Positions 1-7,709 of a stretch of 64,000 bases of DNA are shown here, one piece after another. Under the pieces are notes generated by a model. It saw only the letters and a program-made list of their open reading frames with translations. It made no database searches and was not told the origin of the DNA. Origin of the DNA: Rhodanobacteraceae bacterium (GTDB taxonomy: Bacteria; Pseudomonadota; Gammaproteobacteria; Xanthomonadales; Rhodanobacteraceae); NCBI GenBank assembly GCA_009996615.1, contig JAACZU010000003.1, positions 62,001 to 126,000 on the forward strand, written 5' to 3'. The position numbers and the translations under genes were made by a program. How positions within the stretch are numbered: the first letter of the stretch is position 1; each line of letters opens with the position of its first letter.

Positions 1-45
1 CGGCTACGCCGCTCCTACACACACACGCCGCTCCGGAGGATCACC

Positions 46-636
46 ATGCCTGTTCGTTCCCTGCTCGCCTGGGCCTGCCTGCTGCTGGCGCTGCCACAGC
101 TCGGCGGCTGCCTGCTCGCCGTCGCCGGCGGCGCCGCGGTTGGCGCCGGCGCCGCGCACGATCGTCGCGGCGCGTCGAGCTATGTCGACGACAAGCGCCT
201 GTACCTGGCCGCCTACGACTCGCTCAACAAGGACAAGGAACTGGCGCTGCAGAACAACGTCGGCATCGTTGCCTACAACGGCGTGCTGCTGCTGGTCGGC
301 GAAGTGCGCACGCCCGAGCTGAAGCAGCGCGCCGAACGCCGCGTCAGCGGTTTCGAGGGCACCCGGCGCATCGTCAACGAACTGGAGGTGCGCGAGCCGG
401 AAGGCTTCTGGTCGCGCCGCCGCGACAACACGATCACCGCGCACGCCAAGACCGCGCTGCTCGACCTGACCAGCCTGCCCGACTTCGACCCGACCCGCGT
501 CAACGTCACCACCGCGCACCGCACCGTCTACCTGATGGGCAAGCTCAACCGCGAGGAAGCCGAAGCGGTCACCGACATCACGCGCGAGGTCGCCGGCGTC
601 GAGCGCGTCGTCAAGCTGTTCGAGTATGTGGACTAG
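46..636 (+). CDS. BON-domain outer-membrane lipoprotein
   Basis: A 196-residue protein that starts with a lipoprotein signal: a hydrophobic stretch ending in the lipobox LGGC at about residues 19-22, so the mature protein would be lipid-anchored. After a short Gly/Ala-rich segment it carries two BON-type domains (roughly residues 45-115 and 120-196), recognisable from the pattern ending in NNVGIVAYNGVLLLVGEV and the second repeat ending in VYLMGKLN. The architecture matches the DolP/YraP and OsmY group, which binds phospholipid and helps outer-membrane integrity. The start ATG has a GGAGGA ribosome site at 35-40. Whether it is the true DolP orthologue is not decided; the usual neighbours of that gene lie outside the window. 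Confidence 0.85.
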   Translation: MPVRSLLAWACLLLALPQLGGCLLAVAGGAAVGAGAAHDRRGASSYVDDKRLYLAAYDSLNKDKELALQNNVGIVAYNGVLLLVGEVRTPELKQRAERRVSGFEGTRRIVNELEVREPEGFWSRRRDNTITAHAKTALLDLTSLPDFDPTRVNVTTAHRTVYLMGKLNREEAEAVTDITREVAGVERVVKLFEYVD

Positions 637-640
637 GAGC

Positions 641-726
641 CGGGATTCGGGATTCGGGATTCGGGAAAGCGTATAACTCCCCGTTCGTCGCCCCGGCGCA
701 GGCCGGGGCCCAGTGCCTTCCTTGCC
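641..726. repeat. Heptamer array plus palindromic dispersed repeat
   Basis: Positions 641-666 are a run of the heptamer GGGATTC. Positions 686-726 carry a GC-rich dispersed repeat (CGTCGCCCCGGCG followed by CCGGGGCCCAGTGCCTT) whose fuller, two-armed copy is at 7622-7700. A GTG at 713 lies inside this repeat and reads in frame into the next gene, but the same GTGCCTT string recurs in the other copy, so it is not a credible start. Confidence 0.7.
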
Positions 727-730
727 GAGC

Positions 731-2098
731 ATGCTTTCCGCCGCCGCCCTCGCCGACCTGCAGCAGCTCTTCGCCGCCGACGCGCTGACCGTCGACGCAG
801 CCGAGTGCCTGGTCTACGGTTACGACAACTCGCGCCGCCAGGCCGCGCCAGATGCGGTCGTGTTCCCGGCCACGCACGCGCAGGTCGTCGCGCTGGTCGG
901 CGTGTGTCGCCGGCACCGTCTGCCGCTGGTCGCGCGCGGCCGCGGCACCAACACGACCGGCGCGACCGTGCCGGTCGCCGGCGGCGTGGTGGCGAGCTTC
1001 GAGCGCATGAACCGCCTCGTGCGCATCGACCGCGACAACCGCCTCGCGGTAGTCGAGCCGGGCCTGCTCAATGCCGACCTGCAGGCTGCACTCGCGCCGC
1101 ACGGCCTGTTCTGGCCGCCCGACCCGACCTCGGCGCCGTTCTGCACGATCGGCGGCAACCTTGCGTGCAACGCCGGCGGCCCACGCGCGGTCAAGTACGG
1201 CGCCACGCGCGACAACGTGCTCGCGCTGCGCGCGGTCGCGGGCAACGGTCTGGATTTCCGCTGCGGCACGCCGACCACCAAGGGCTCGACCGGCTACGAC
1301 CTGACGCGCCTGCTGATCGGCGCCGAGGGCACGCTCGCGGTGATCACCGAGGCGACGCTGAAGCTGAGTCCGCTGCCCTCGGACAAGCGCACGCTGCGCG
1401 CCACCTATGTCGACGTCGGCGCCGCCGCGGCCGCGGTCGCGCGGATCATGGCGCAGCCGGTCACGCCGTGCGCCTTGGAGTTCCTCGACGACGAATGCCT
1501 CCGCCTGGCACGCGCGCACGGCGGCGAGGCCGTGCCGCTGGCTGGCGCGATGCTGGTGATCGAGGTCGACGGCGAGCCGGACACGCTCGCCACTGCGAGC
1601 GAGGCGGTCGCGCGCGCCGCGCGCGGCGACGGCCTGATCGACCTCGCGATCGCGCAGGACGCGGCCGCGGTCGCCACGCTGTGGGCCGCGCGCAAGGCGC
1701 TGTCGCCGGCGCTGCGCACGCTGTCGCCGAACAAGATCAACGAGGACGTGGTCGTGCCGGTCAGCCGCGTGCCGGAACTCGTCGCCGCGACGCGCGCGCT
1801 CGCCTCCAAATACGCGCTGCCGATCGTCTGCTTCGGCCACGCCGGCAACGGCAACCTGCACGTGAACCTGCTGCCGCGCGACGCCGCCGAACACGCGCGC
1901 GCCGAACATGCGCTGGACGAATTGTTCGACGCAGTGATCCGCCTCGACGGCACGCTCTCGGGCGAACACGGCATCGGCCTGGTCAAGCGCGACTTCATGC
2001 CGCGCGCGCTCGATCCAAACGCCCTCGCGCTGATGCGCGCGCTCAAGCGCGATTTCGACCCCGACGGCATCCTCAATCCGGGCAAGCTGCTGCCCTGA
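731..2098 (+). CDS. FAD-linked D-2-hydroxyacid dehydrogenase (GlcD/DLD-type)
   Basis: A 455-residue flavoprotein of the FAD-linked oxidase family (glycolate oxidase GlcD, D-lactate dehydrogenase, D-2-hydroxyglutarate dehydrogenase). The N-terminal half is a PCMH-type FAD-binding domain with RGRGTNTTGATVP at about residues 75-88 and the nucleotide-binding run TIGGNLACNAGGPRAVKYG near residue 140. The C-terminal half has the family signatures FGHAGNGNLHVNLL and SGEHGIGLVKRDF. Oxidation of a D-2-hydroxyacid to the 2-oxoacid with electrons passed to quinone or an electron carrier is family knowledge; the substrate cannot be told from sequence. The ATG at 731 is chosen over the in-frame GTG at 713, which lies inside a dispersed repeat. 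It has no obvious operon partner. Confidence 0.85.
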   Translation: MLSAAALADLQQLFAADALTVDAAECLVYGYDNSRRQAAPDAVVFPATHAQVVALVGVCRRHRLPLVARGRGTNTTGATVPVAGGVVASFERMNRLVRIDRDNRLAVVEPGLLNADLQAALAPHGLFWPPDPTSAPFCTIGGNLACNAGGPRAVKYGATRDNVLALRAVAGNGLDFRCGTPTTKGSTGYDLTRLLIGAEGTLAVITEATLKLSPLPSDKRTLRATYVDVGAAAAAVARIMAQPVTPCALEFLDDECLRLARAHGGEAVPLAGAMLVIEVDGEPDTLATASEAVARAARGDGLIDLAIAQDAAAVATLWAARKALSPALRTLSPNKINEDVVVPVSRVPELVAATRALASKYALPIVCFGHAGNGNLHVNLLPRDAAEHARAEHALDELFDAVIRLDGTLSGEHGIGLVKRDFMPRALDPNALALMRALKRDFDPDGILNPGKLLP

Positions 2099-2535
2099 GC
2101 ACGAACGGGTTGCTTTCGTAGGGTGGCGACGCAGCCGCGCAGCGGCGAGTCCCACCAGCGGTGCCGGCGCGAGCCGAAGCGGAAGGTTGAAACACAGAGC
2201 ACACGGAGGAAGCCGCGACAGCCCGGCCAAGACCGCAGGCCGCACCCGGGGCTTGCCTGGCGGGGCGGAAGACCCCGGGTGCGCTTCGCTTACCCGGGCT
2301 ACGTACTTCGATGACGGTATGCGAACGGGAAGCCTGGGATGCCGATCGGGTTTCCGATGGCCGTGTCCATCCCGGCCGTTCGCCAGCTTTCTCCGTGTGC
2401 TCTGTGTCCTCCGTGTTTCAGGCTTTTCGCTTTCCGGTCCGCAACGCGATCAGGCGGCGAGCTGTGCGAGGCAGGCCAGCTCCTTCTTCATGTCCTTCGT
2501 GTTTCAGGCTTTCCGCTTTCCGATCCACTGCACGA
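2099..2535. other. Repeat-rich intergenic region between convergent genes
   Basis: No gene is supported here. It contains one arm of a long inverted repeat (2109-2303; partner 4470-4660) and, at 2412-2436 and 2499-2523, a 25-bp direct repeat CGTGTTTCAGGCTTT-N-CGCTTTCCG that differs at one position. The last copy ends 12 bp before the pgpA stop. Short reading frames crossing this region consist of translated repeat and are not called. Confidence 0.7.
2109..2303. repeat. Left arm of long inverted repeat flanking pgpA-thiL
   Basis: The first 49 bp (2109-2157) are a perfect reverse complement of 4612-4660. Similarity continues imperfectly to about 2303, through the shared strings GCGCGAG-CGAAGC, CACACGGAGG, AAG-CCGCAGG and GCGCTTCGCTT-CCCGGGCTACG, and ends near 4470 in the other arm. 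Confidence 0.8.
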
Positions 2536-3027
2536 TCAGAACAGCCTCGCGGCCAGCGCCAGCACGATCGCCGCCCACACGCCGGCCAGCACGTCGTCGA
2601 GCATCACGCCGAGGCCGCCCTTGACCGAATGGTCGGCCCACGACACCGGCCACGGCTTCCACACGTCGAACAGGCGGAACAGCGCGAAGCCGGCGACGAC
2701 CCAGCGCCCGTCGTGCGCGAACGCGAGCAGCGGCGCGAGCGCGATCCACTGGCCGACGAATTCGTCCCACACGATCGCGCCGGGGTCGGCGATGCGCAGG
2801 CGCGCGACCATCACGTTGGCCGCCCACACGCCGAGCGCGAACGCGAGCACGAGCGCCACGAGGTACCACGGCCACGCCAGCTCGCGCAGCGCGAACCACG
2901 GAATCAGCGCCGCGGCCGAGCCGACCGTGCCGGGCGCGAGCGGGCTCAGGCCCGAGCCGAAGCCGCAGGCGATCCAGCCGGCTGGATGGCTTAGGAACAG
3001 GCGCCGCTGCGCCGCATCGAGGCTCAT
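2536..3027 (-). CDS. pgpA: Phosphatidylglycerophosphatase A
   Basis: A 163-residue inner-membrane phosphatase that removes the phosphate of phosphatidylglycerophosphate to give phosphatidylglycerol. The family features seen are GFGSGLSPLAPGTVGS near residues 22-37, the acidic motif WDEFVGQW near residue 88, and FRLFDVWKPWP followed by GGLGVMLDDVLAG, with hydrophobic segments between. The start ATG overlaps the thiL stop by 4 bp (ATGA), so the two are translationally coupled; thiL-pgpA is a standard gammaproteobacterial pair. Length is normal for the family. The stop is followed at once by a dispersed repeat rather than a clear terminator. Confidence 0.95.
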   Translation of the reverse strand: MSLDAAQRRLFLSHPAGWIACGFGSGLSPLAPGTVGSAAALIPWFALRELAWPWYLVALVLAFALGVWAANVMVARLRIADPGAIVWDEFVGQWIALAPLLAFAHDGRWVVAGFALFRLFDVWKPWPVSWADHSVKGGLGVMLDDVLAGVWAAIVLALAARLF

Positions 3028-4004
3028 GCAAAATGCTCCCAGCCGCGCCGGCGCAGCGGGATCACCGTCCCGGTCGCGTCGAGCAGGCGCACGCCCGATC
3101 CGGTCACCACGCGGCCGATGCGCGTGGCGCCGCCGCCGAGCCGCGCGAGGTCGCGCAGGATGTCGCGCTCGCGCGCGGCCGACGCGGTGAACGCGAGTTC
3201 GTAGTCGTCGCCGCCGGCCGCCTGCAGCGCGAGGCGCTCGGCATCGTCGAACAGCGCCAGCAGAGCCGACGAGGCCGGCAGGCTGGCCGCGTCGAGCTCG
3301 ATGCCGACGCCGCTGCGCGCGGCGATGTGGCCGAGGTCGGCGACGAGGCCGTCGGAGACGTCGATGCCGGCCGAGGCGAGGCCGCGCAGCGCGCTGCCGG
3401 CAGCCACGCGCGGCGTCGGCCGTTGCAGGCGGGCGAGCAGCGCCTCGCGCGTGTCGCCCGGCGCCTCGAACAACTGCGCTGCCCGCGCATCGCGCGGATC
3501 GAGGCAGCGCAGGCCGCCCGCGGCGTCGCCGAGCGTGCCGGTCACGAACACGAGATCGCCGACCGTCGCGCCGTCGCGGCGCAGCGCCTGCCCGGGCGGC
3601 ACGAAGCCGTGCACGACGACCGTGATCGTCAGCGGCCCGCACGTGGTGTCGCCGCCGACCAGCGCGACGCGATGCTGCGCGGCCAGCTCGGCGAAGCCGT
3701 CGGCGAACGCCTCGACGAAGGTGCGGCTCGCCTCCGGCAGGGTCAGCGCGAGCAGCGCCCAGGCCGGCGTCGCGCCCATCGCGGCGAGGTCGGACAGGTT
3801 CACCGCGAGCGCCTTCCATCCGAGGTCGTGCGCGTCGGTGCCGGGCGGAAAATGCACGCCGGCGACCAGCGTGTCGGTGCTGACCACCAGGTCGTGCCCC
3901 GGTGGAGGCGCGAGGATCGCCGCGTCGTCGCCGATGCCGAGATGCACGTCGGCGCGCGTGACCGCGCAGCGCGCGCGGATGAGGTCGATCAGGTCGAATT
4001 CCAC
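3024..4004 (-). CDS. thiL: Thiamine-monophosphate kinase
   Basis: A 326-residue kinase that converts thiamine monophosphate to the cofactor thiamine pyrophosphate with ATP. It belongs to the PurM/ThiL ATP-binding fold. Visible motifs are GIGDDAAIL at residues 23-31 (Mg/ATP-binding aspartates), STDTLVAGVHF near 42-52, VNLSDLAAMGATP near 68-80 and VGGDTTCGP near 114-122. The C-terminal part ends in a GGGDD-like segment (AAGGDDYELAF). It precedes pgpA with a 4-bp overlap. In many gammaproteobacteria nusB lies directly upstream; here 698 bp of repeat-rich sequence separates them. Confidence 0.95.
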   Translation of the reverse strand: MEFDLIDLIRARCAVTRADVHLGIGDDAAILAPPPGHDLVVSTDTLVAGVHFPPGTDAHDLGWKALAVNLSDLAAMGATPAWALLALTLPEASRTFVEAFADGFAELAAQHRVALVGGDTTCGPLTITVVVHGFVPPGQALRRDGATVGDLVFVTGTLGDAAGGLRCLDPRDARAAQLFEAPGDTREALLARLQRPTPRVAAGSALRGLASAGIDVSDGLVADLGHIAARSGVGIELDAASLPASSALLALFDDAERLALQAAGGDDYELAFTASAARERDILRDLARLGGGATRIGRVVTGSGVRLLDATGTVIPLRRRGWEHFA

Positions 4005-4119
4005 TACGGTGCCGGGTTTGATGGTGTTTGAAAGATACCGTTTGCCGCGAAAGCCGACCGCATCCTGCGCGTTGCTGCCGTATCGGTGCGCGCGATCAGT
4101 GTGCGCCGCGCGGCTTTAG

Positions 4120-4140
4120 CCCTCCCCTTCAAGGGGAGGG
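4120..4140. repeat. REP-like palindrome
   Basis: CCCTCCCCTT and AAGGGGAGGG are perfect 10-bp arms around a single base, followed by TTGGGTGGGG. It resembles the palindromes at 8157-8271 and 8943-8979 in having a G-run stem and a GGTGGGG or GGTGAGGG tail. Confidence 0.7.
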
Positions 4141-4230
4141 TTGGGTGGGGATGGTGTTCGGTTTTCGCGTAACCGTTTCCGCGAAAACCGACCCGCGTCC
4201 GTGCGTTTTCCGCTCGCATCCCTGCGAGCG

Positions 4231-4266
4231 GGTTACTTTCTCTTGCATGCCCAAGAGAAAGTAACC
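4231..4266. repeat. Perfect 15-bp inverted repeat, 6-nt loop
   Basis: GGTTACTTTCTCTTG (4231-4245) and its exact complement CAAGAGAAAGTAACC (4252-4266) are separated by CATGCC. The sequence is followed by CAAAGAGAAGGGCACCCC. From memory, this string is dispersed in Xanthomonadales genomes and is often mis-annotated as short proteins; I could not verify copy number. Confidence 0.85.
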
Positions 4267-4469
4267 AAAGAGAAGGGCACCCCAACAGCGGCGCCCTCCG
4301 GGCATCCTGCCCTGCGGGTACGTGGTCGCCGGCCGGGGTTCGCCGACGGCACGTCCGTGTGCCGACGGCGAACGCGCGCGCATCGTGCGCGCGCCCCTGC
4401 GGGCTGATCCGTCCGGCGCCCACCGCCGCTGTACGGGGCCCCGGAAAAGCAGCGCGCTCCTGCGCGCAG

Positions 4470-4660
4470 AAGCGAAAGCCCGTAGCCCGGGGAAGCGAAG
4501 CGCCCCCAGGGCATTCCAACCTGCCAAGCATCCCCGAGCGCCGCCTGCGGCCTTGACCGGACGACCGCTGGCAAGTCTGTTCCTCCGTGTGCTTCGACTC
4601 GCGCCACACGATGGTGGGACTCGCCGCTGCGCGGCTGCGTCGCCACCCTACGAAAGCAAC
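4470..4660. repeat. Right arm of long inverted repeat flanking pgpA-thiL
   Basis: Positions 4612-4660 are an exact reverse complement of 2109-2157. The region 4470-4611 matches the remainder of the left arm imperfectly; for example CGTAGCCCGGGGAAGCGAAG pairs with the end of the left arm near 2303. Confidence 0.8.
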
Positions 4661-4702
4661 CGATCCGTTCCTTCGTGTTTCAGTCGTTGCATGCGCAGGC
4701 CA

Positions 4703-5164
4703 TCACCGCCGCGACGCGGCGTACTCCGCTCCGCGCCACTGCGCCGCGAGCTTGTCGAGCACGCCGTTGACGTAGGTGTGGCCGTGCTCGGCGCCGAAGC
4801 GCTTGGTCGTCTCGACCGCCTCGTTGATGACCACGCGGTACGGCACGTCGATGCGCTCGCGCAGTTCCCACGCGGCGATGCGCAGCACCGACAGCTCGAT
4901 CGGGTCGACGCGCCCGATCTCGCGGTCGAGGAACGGCGCAATCGCCGCGTCGAGTTCGGCGTGGCTGCGCTCGACGCCGCGCACGAGGTCCTCGAAATAG
5001 GCGAGGTCGGCGATCTGCATGTCCTGTTCCTGGCGGAACTGCTCGATCACCTGGTCGATGCGGTTGCCGCTGAGCTGCCAGGCATACAGCGCCTGCAGCG
5101 CGCGGCGGCGCGCGCGCGAACGCGCGGCAGGGTCGACGCCGATCGGCTGGCGCGGTGCATTCAT
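4703..5164 (-). CDS. nusB: Transcription antitermination factor NusB
   Basis: A 153-residue RNA-binding all-helical protein that with NusE (S10) recognises boxA in rRNA leader transcripts and supports antitermination. Family signatures are RRRALQALYAWQLSG near residues 19-33, FLDREIGRVDPIELSVLRIA in the middle and VPYRVVINEAVETTKRFG, then YVNGVLDKLA near the C-terminus. The chosen ATG at 5164 overlaps the ribH stop by one base (TGATG), which implies coupling. The ribH-nusB adjacency is the normal bacterial arrangement. Confidence 0.96.
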   Translation of the reverse strand: MNAPRQPIGVDPAARSRARRRALQALYAWQLSGNRIDQVIEQFRQEQDMQIADLAYFEDLVRGVERSHAELDAAIAPFLDREIGRVDPIELSVLRIAAWELRERIDVPYRVVINEAVETTKRFGAEHGHTYVNGVLDKLAAQWRGAEYAASRR

Positions 5165-5628
5165 CACAGTTGTCTCCACAAATCGGTCAGTTCCAGCGCG
5201 GCGAGCGCGACTTCCTCGCCCTTGTTGCCGTGCGCGCCGCCGGCGCGCGCCAGCGCGTCCTCGTGGCGCTCGACCGCGAGCACGCCGTTCAGTACCGGCA
5301 CGCGGTGTTCCAGCGCGACGCGCATCAGGCCGTCGGCGCAGCCGTCGGCAACGTGTTCGTAGTGGCGCGTGTCGCCGCGCACGACGCAGCCGAGCGCGAT
5401 GATCGCGGCGCAGCCGCCGGTCGCGGCGAGCTTGGCCGCGGCCTGCGGGATCTCCCACGCGCCCGGCACGCGCACGAGGTCGATCGCGCCGTCCGGCACG
5501 CCGTGTTCGCGCAGCGCATGCAGCGCGCCGTCGACCAGCGCATCGACGATGCGCGGGTTCCAGCGGCTGGCGACGAGCACGTAGCGCGCGTCGGCGACGG
5601 GGCGCAGTTCTCCGGTATAGGTAGGCAT
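5164..5628 (-). CDS. ribH: 6,7-dimethyl-8-ribityllumazine synthase
   Basis: A 154-residue enzyme of riboflavin synthesis that condenses the ribitylaminouracil intermediate with 3,4-dihydroxy-2-butanone 4-phosphate; it normally forms icosahedral or smaller oligomers in the cytoplasm. Motifs seen are [44 protein letters not shown] (with the catalytic His of the RHYEHV run) and [10 protein letters not shown]. The ATG at 5628 (MPTYTGEL) gives the usual family length; an upstream extension in the same frame is non-conserved. It is followed by nusB with a one-base overlap. Confidence 0.96.
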   Translation of the reverse strand: MPTYTGELRPVADARYVLVASRWNPRIVDALVDGALHALREHGVPDGAIDLVRVPGAWEIPQAAAKLAATGGCAAIIALGCVVRGDTRHYEHVADGCADGLMRVALEHRVPVLNGVLAVERHEDALARAGGAHGNKGEEVALAALELTDLWRQL

Positions 5629-5692
5629 GCGGGCGGGATCGGCAGGGGCGGCGCGCAGTTTAACCGACGCGGGGCTGCGCACGGGCCGCTTC

Positions 5693-5763
5693 TGTGGGAG
5701 CGCCGGCAGCCGCGATGCTCTTCTTCTGCCCGCAAAGGCATCGCGGCTTCCGCCGCTCCCACT
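5693..5763. repeat. 70-bp palindromic dispersed repeat, copy 1
   Basis: TGTGGGAGCGCCGGCAGCC and GGCTTCCGCCGCTCCCACT form long imperfect arms, with an inner GCGATGC/GCATCGC pair around a central AT-richer loop. Related copies are at 13748-13822 and 43715-43786. It sits between ribH and ribBA. Confidence 0.8.
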
Positions 5764-5784
5764 GACCCCGCGACGTACCGTTCC

Positions 5785-6885
5785 CTACAGTGGCGTGCCG
5801 GCGTCCTCGTAGCCGACCACCTCGATGCCGAAGCCGGCCAGGCCGACCAGCTTGCGCGGCGTGCCGAGCACGCGCAGGTGGCGCGCGCCGAGGTCGGCCA
5901 GGATCTGCGCGCCGAGGCCGAGCTGGCGCCATTGCGCGGGAGTCTCCGCACTGGCCGGCGCGGCGCCAGCCAGGCGCGCGAGCAGGTCGTCGGCGCCAGC
6001 GTCGCCGGCCAGCACGACGACCACGCCGCGCTCCTCGGCGGCGATCCGGCGCAGCGCCGCGGTCACGGTCAGGCCGAGGTCGTCGCGCTTGAGGTGCAGC
6101 ACGTCCGACAGCGTGTTGCGCACGTGCACGCGCGTCAGCACCGGCGCGCCGTCGTCGATGCGCCCGCGCACCAGTGCGAAATGCAGTTCGCGCGCGAGCA
6201 GGTCGCGCCAGGCGAGCAGGCGGAACGGGCCGAACTCGGTCTCGACCTCGCCCTCGTGCACGCGCTCGACGGTCTTCTCGGTTTCGAGGCGGTAGCGGAT
6301 CAGGTCGGCGATCGTGCCGATCTTCAGGCCATGGCGCGCGGCGAAGCGCTCCAGCTCCGGACGGCGCGCCATCGTGCCGTCTTCGCTCAGAATCTCGACC
6401 AGCACGCCGGCCGGTTCGAGCCCGGCCAGGCCGGCGAGGTCGCTGGCCGCCTCGGTGTGACCGGCGCGCGCGAGCACGCCGCCCGGCTGCGCAGTCAGCG
6501 GGAAGATGTGACCCGGCTGCACGACGTGCTGCGGGCCGGCGTCGGCGCGCACCGCGGTCAGGATCGTGTGCGCGCGGTCGTGCGCCGAGATGCCGGTGGT
6601 GACGCCCTCGGCCGCCTCGATCGAGGCGGTGAAGTTGGTGTGGTGCGGCGAGGTGTTGGTGTCGACCATCGGCTTGAGGCCGAGCTGGCGGCAGCGCGCG
6701 CGCGTCATCGACAGGCAGATCAGGCCGCGCCCTTCGCGCGCCATGAAGTTGATGTCGGCCGGGCGCACCTTCTCGGCGGCCATGATCAGGTCGCCTTCGT
6801 TCTCGCGGTCCTCGTCGTCGACGATGACGACCATGCGGCCTGCGCGGATGTCGGCGAGGATGTCGGGGATCGGGGAAAAAGCCAT
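5785..6885 (-). CDS. ribBA: DHBP synthase with degenerate GTP cyclohydrolase II domain
   Basis: A 366-residue protein. Residues 1-200 are a complete 3,4-dihydroxy-2-butanone 4-phosphate synthase (RibB): [14 protein letters not shown] at the metal/substrate site and the following [19 protein letters not shown] segment. The C-terminal third aligns in position with GTP cyclohydrolase II (RibA) but has no cysteine where the family has the zinc ligands; that stretch reads [17 protein letters not shown]. It should therefore make only the butanone phosphate, like the RibBX proteins described in Proteobacteria, and a separate RibA is expected elsewhere. The ATG at 6885 is chosen because the upstream extension is repeat-derived. 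It lies between ribE and ribH in the riboflavin cluster. Confidence 0.9.
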   Translation of the reverse strand: MAFSPIPDILADIRAGRMVVIVDDEDRENEGDLIMAAEKVRPADINFMAREGRGLICLSMTRARCRQLGLKPMVDTNTSPHHTNFTASIEAAEGVTTGISAHDRAHTILTAVRADAGPQHVVQPGHIFPLTAQPGGVLARAGHTEAASDLAGLAGLEPAGVLVEILSEDGTMARRPELERFAARHGLKIGTIADLIRYRLETEKTVERVHEGEVETEFGPFRLLAWRDLLARELHFALVRGRIDDGAPVLTRVHVRNTLSDVLHLKRDDLGLTVTAALRRIAAEERGVVVVLAGDAGADDLLARLAGAAPASAETPAQWRQLGLGAQILADLGARHLRVLGTPRKLVGLAGFGIEVVGYEDAGTPL

Positions 6886-6894
6886 GGAAAAACT

Positions 6895-6984
6895 CGCTTC
6901 GTCGTTCCCGCAAGCGGGACTGCGCAGGCAGCTGGCCGTGTCGGCCGAAAGACCCGATGGACGCCCGCGCAAGCGGGCATCGCG
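6895..6984. repeat. Palindromic repeat between ribE and ribBA
   Basis: Two small hairpins, CCCGC-AA-GCGGG (6907-6918) and GCCCGC-GCAA-GCGGGC (6963-6978), occupy almost the whole intergenic gap. No FMN-riboswitch-like fold could be recognised in it. Confidence 0.55.
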
Positions 6985-7593
6985 TCAGGCCGGTTTGGGG
7001 ATTGTCGCGCTCTGCAGCCGCTCGACATAGCGCGCGACCAGGTCGACCTCGAGGTTGACCGCATCGCCCGGCGCGCGCGCGCCGAACGTGGTCATCGCCA
7101 GCGTGTGCGGGATCAGCGTGACGCCGAACGTGTCGCCGTCGACCGTGTTCACGGTCAGGCTGGTGCCGTCGACGCAGACCGAGCCCTTGACCGCGATGTA
7201 GCGCATCAGCGCGGCCGGCGCGCGGAAGGTCCAGCGCTGCGAGGCGCCGTCGTCGTCGACCGCGGCGACCGCGCCGACGCCGTCGACGTGGCCGGAGACG
7301 AGGTGCCCGCCGAGGCGGTCGGCCAGGCGCAGCGCCTTTTCGAGGTTGACTGGATCGCCGGCCGCGAGCGCGCCGAGCGTGGTCAGGCGCAGCGTCTCGG
7401 CCGACACGTCGGCGGCGAAGCGCGTGCCGTCGAGCTCGACCGCGGTCAGGCAGACGCCGGCGACCGCGATGCTGTCGCCGGGCGCGACGTCGGCGAGGCC
7501 GAGCGTGCCCGCGTCGATGACGAGGCGCGCGTCGGTGCCGCGCGCCTCGCGCGAAACGATGCGGCCGACGGCCTGGATGATTCCGGTGAACAT
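6985..7593 (-). CDS. ribE: Riboflavin synthase, alpha subunit
   Basis: A 202-residue enzyme that dismutates two molecules of 6,7-dimethyl-8-ribityllumazine into riboflavin and the ribitylaminouracil intermediate. It begins with the invariant MFTGIIQ and has two lumazine-binding repeats: residues 1-97 ([16 protein letters not shown]) and 98-202 ([19 protein letters not shown]). The paired SGHVDGVG motif is near residue 100. The ATG at 7593 is fixed by the conserved N-terminus. It lies between ribD and ribBA, with repeat elements on both sides. Confidence 0.96.
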   Translation of the reverse strand: MFTGIIQAVGRIVSREARGTDARLVIDAGTLGLADVAPGDSIAVAGVCLTAVELDGTRFAADVSAETLRLTTLGALAAGDPVNLEKALRLADRLGGHLVSGHVDGVGAVAAVDDDGASQRWTFRAPAALMRYIAVKGSVCVDGTSLTVNTVDGDTFGVTLIPHTLAMTTFGARAPGDAVNLEVDLVARYVERLQSATIPKPA

Positions 7594-7621
7594 TGCCGCT
7601 CCCTTGAGGACCTGGTGGAAC

Positions 7622-7700
7622 CGTCGCCCCGGCGGACGCCGGGGTCCAGTGCCTTCGGATGCCTGGAAGACGCTGGGTCCCGGCATCCGCCGGGACGACG
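7622..7700. repeat. Two-armed palindromic dispersed repeat between ribE and ribD
   Basis: CGTCGCCCCGGCGGACGCCG at the left pairs with CGGCATCCGCCGGGACGACG at the right, as imperfect arms of about 28 bp around the loop GCCTTCGGATGCCTGGAAGA. Half-copies occur at 686-726 and 35651-35680. Confidence 0.75.
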
Positions 7701-7709
7701 AAAGATTGT

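Larger units (their letters stand above)
4005..4702. other. Repeat-filled 698-bp gap between nusB and thiL
   Basis: No credible gene. From left to right it holds a GC-rich palindrome (4120-4140), a 15-bp perfect inverted repeat (4231-4266) followed by a CAAAGAGAAGGGCACCCC tail, and the right arm of the inverted repeat whose partner is at 2109-2303. Reading frames through it are open only because the repeats lack stops. Any thiL promoter must lie near 4005-4110, but none was convincing. Confidence 0.65.

Noticed and set aside
713-730. GTG at 713 as the start of the FAD-linked dehydrogenase
   Set aside because: It is inside a dispersed repeat whose same GTGCCTT string occurs at 7649; the ATG at 731 opens conserved sequence.
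4028-4646. Several short open frames in the nusB-thiL gap
   Set aside because: They are translations of dispersed repeats (for example, frames reading QEKVTKEKG) and have no independent support.
6886-6984. FMN riboswitch upstream of ribBA
   Set aside because: The gap contains only palindromic repeats; the conserved RFN core could not be found by eye.
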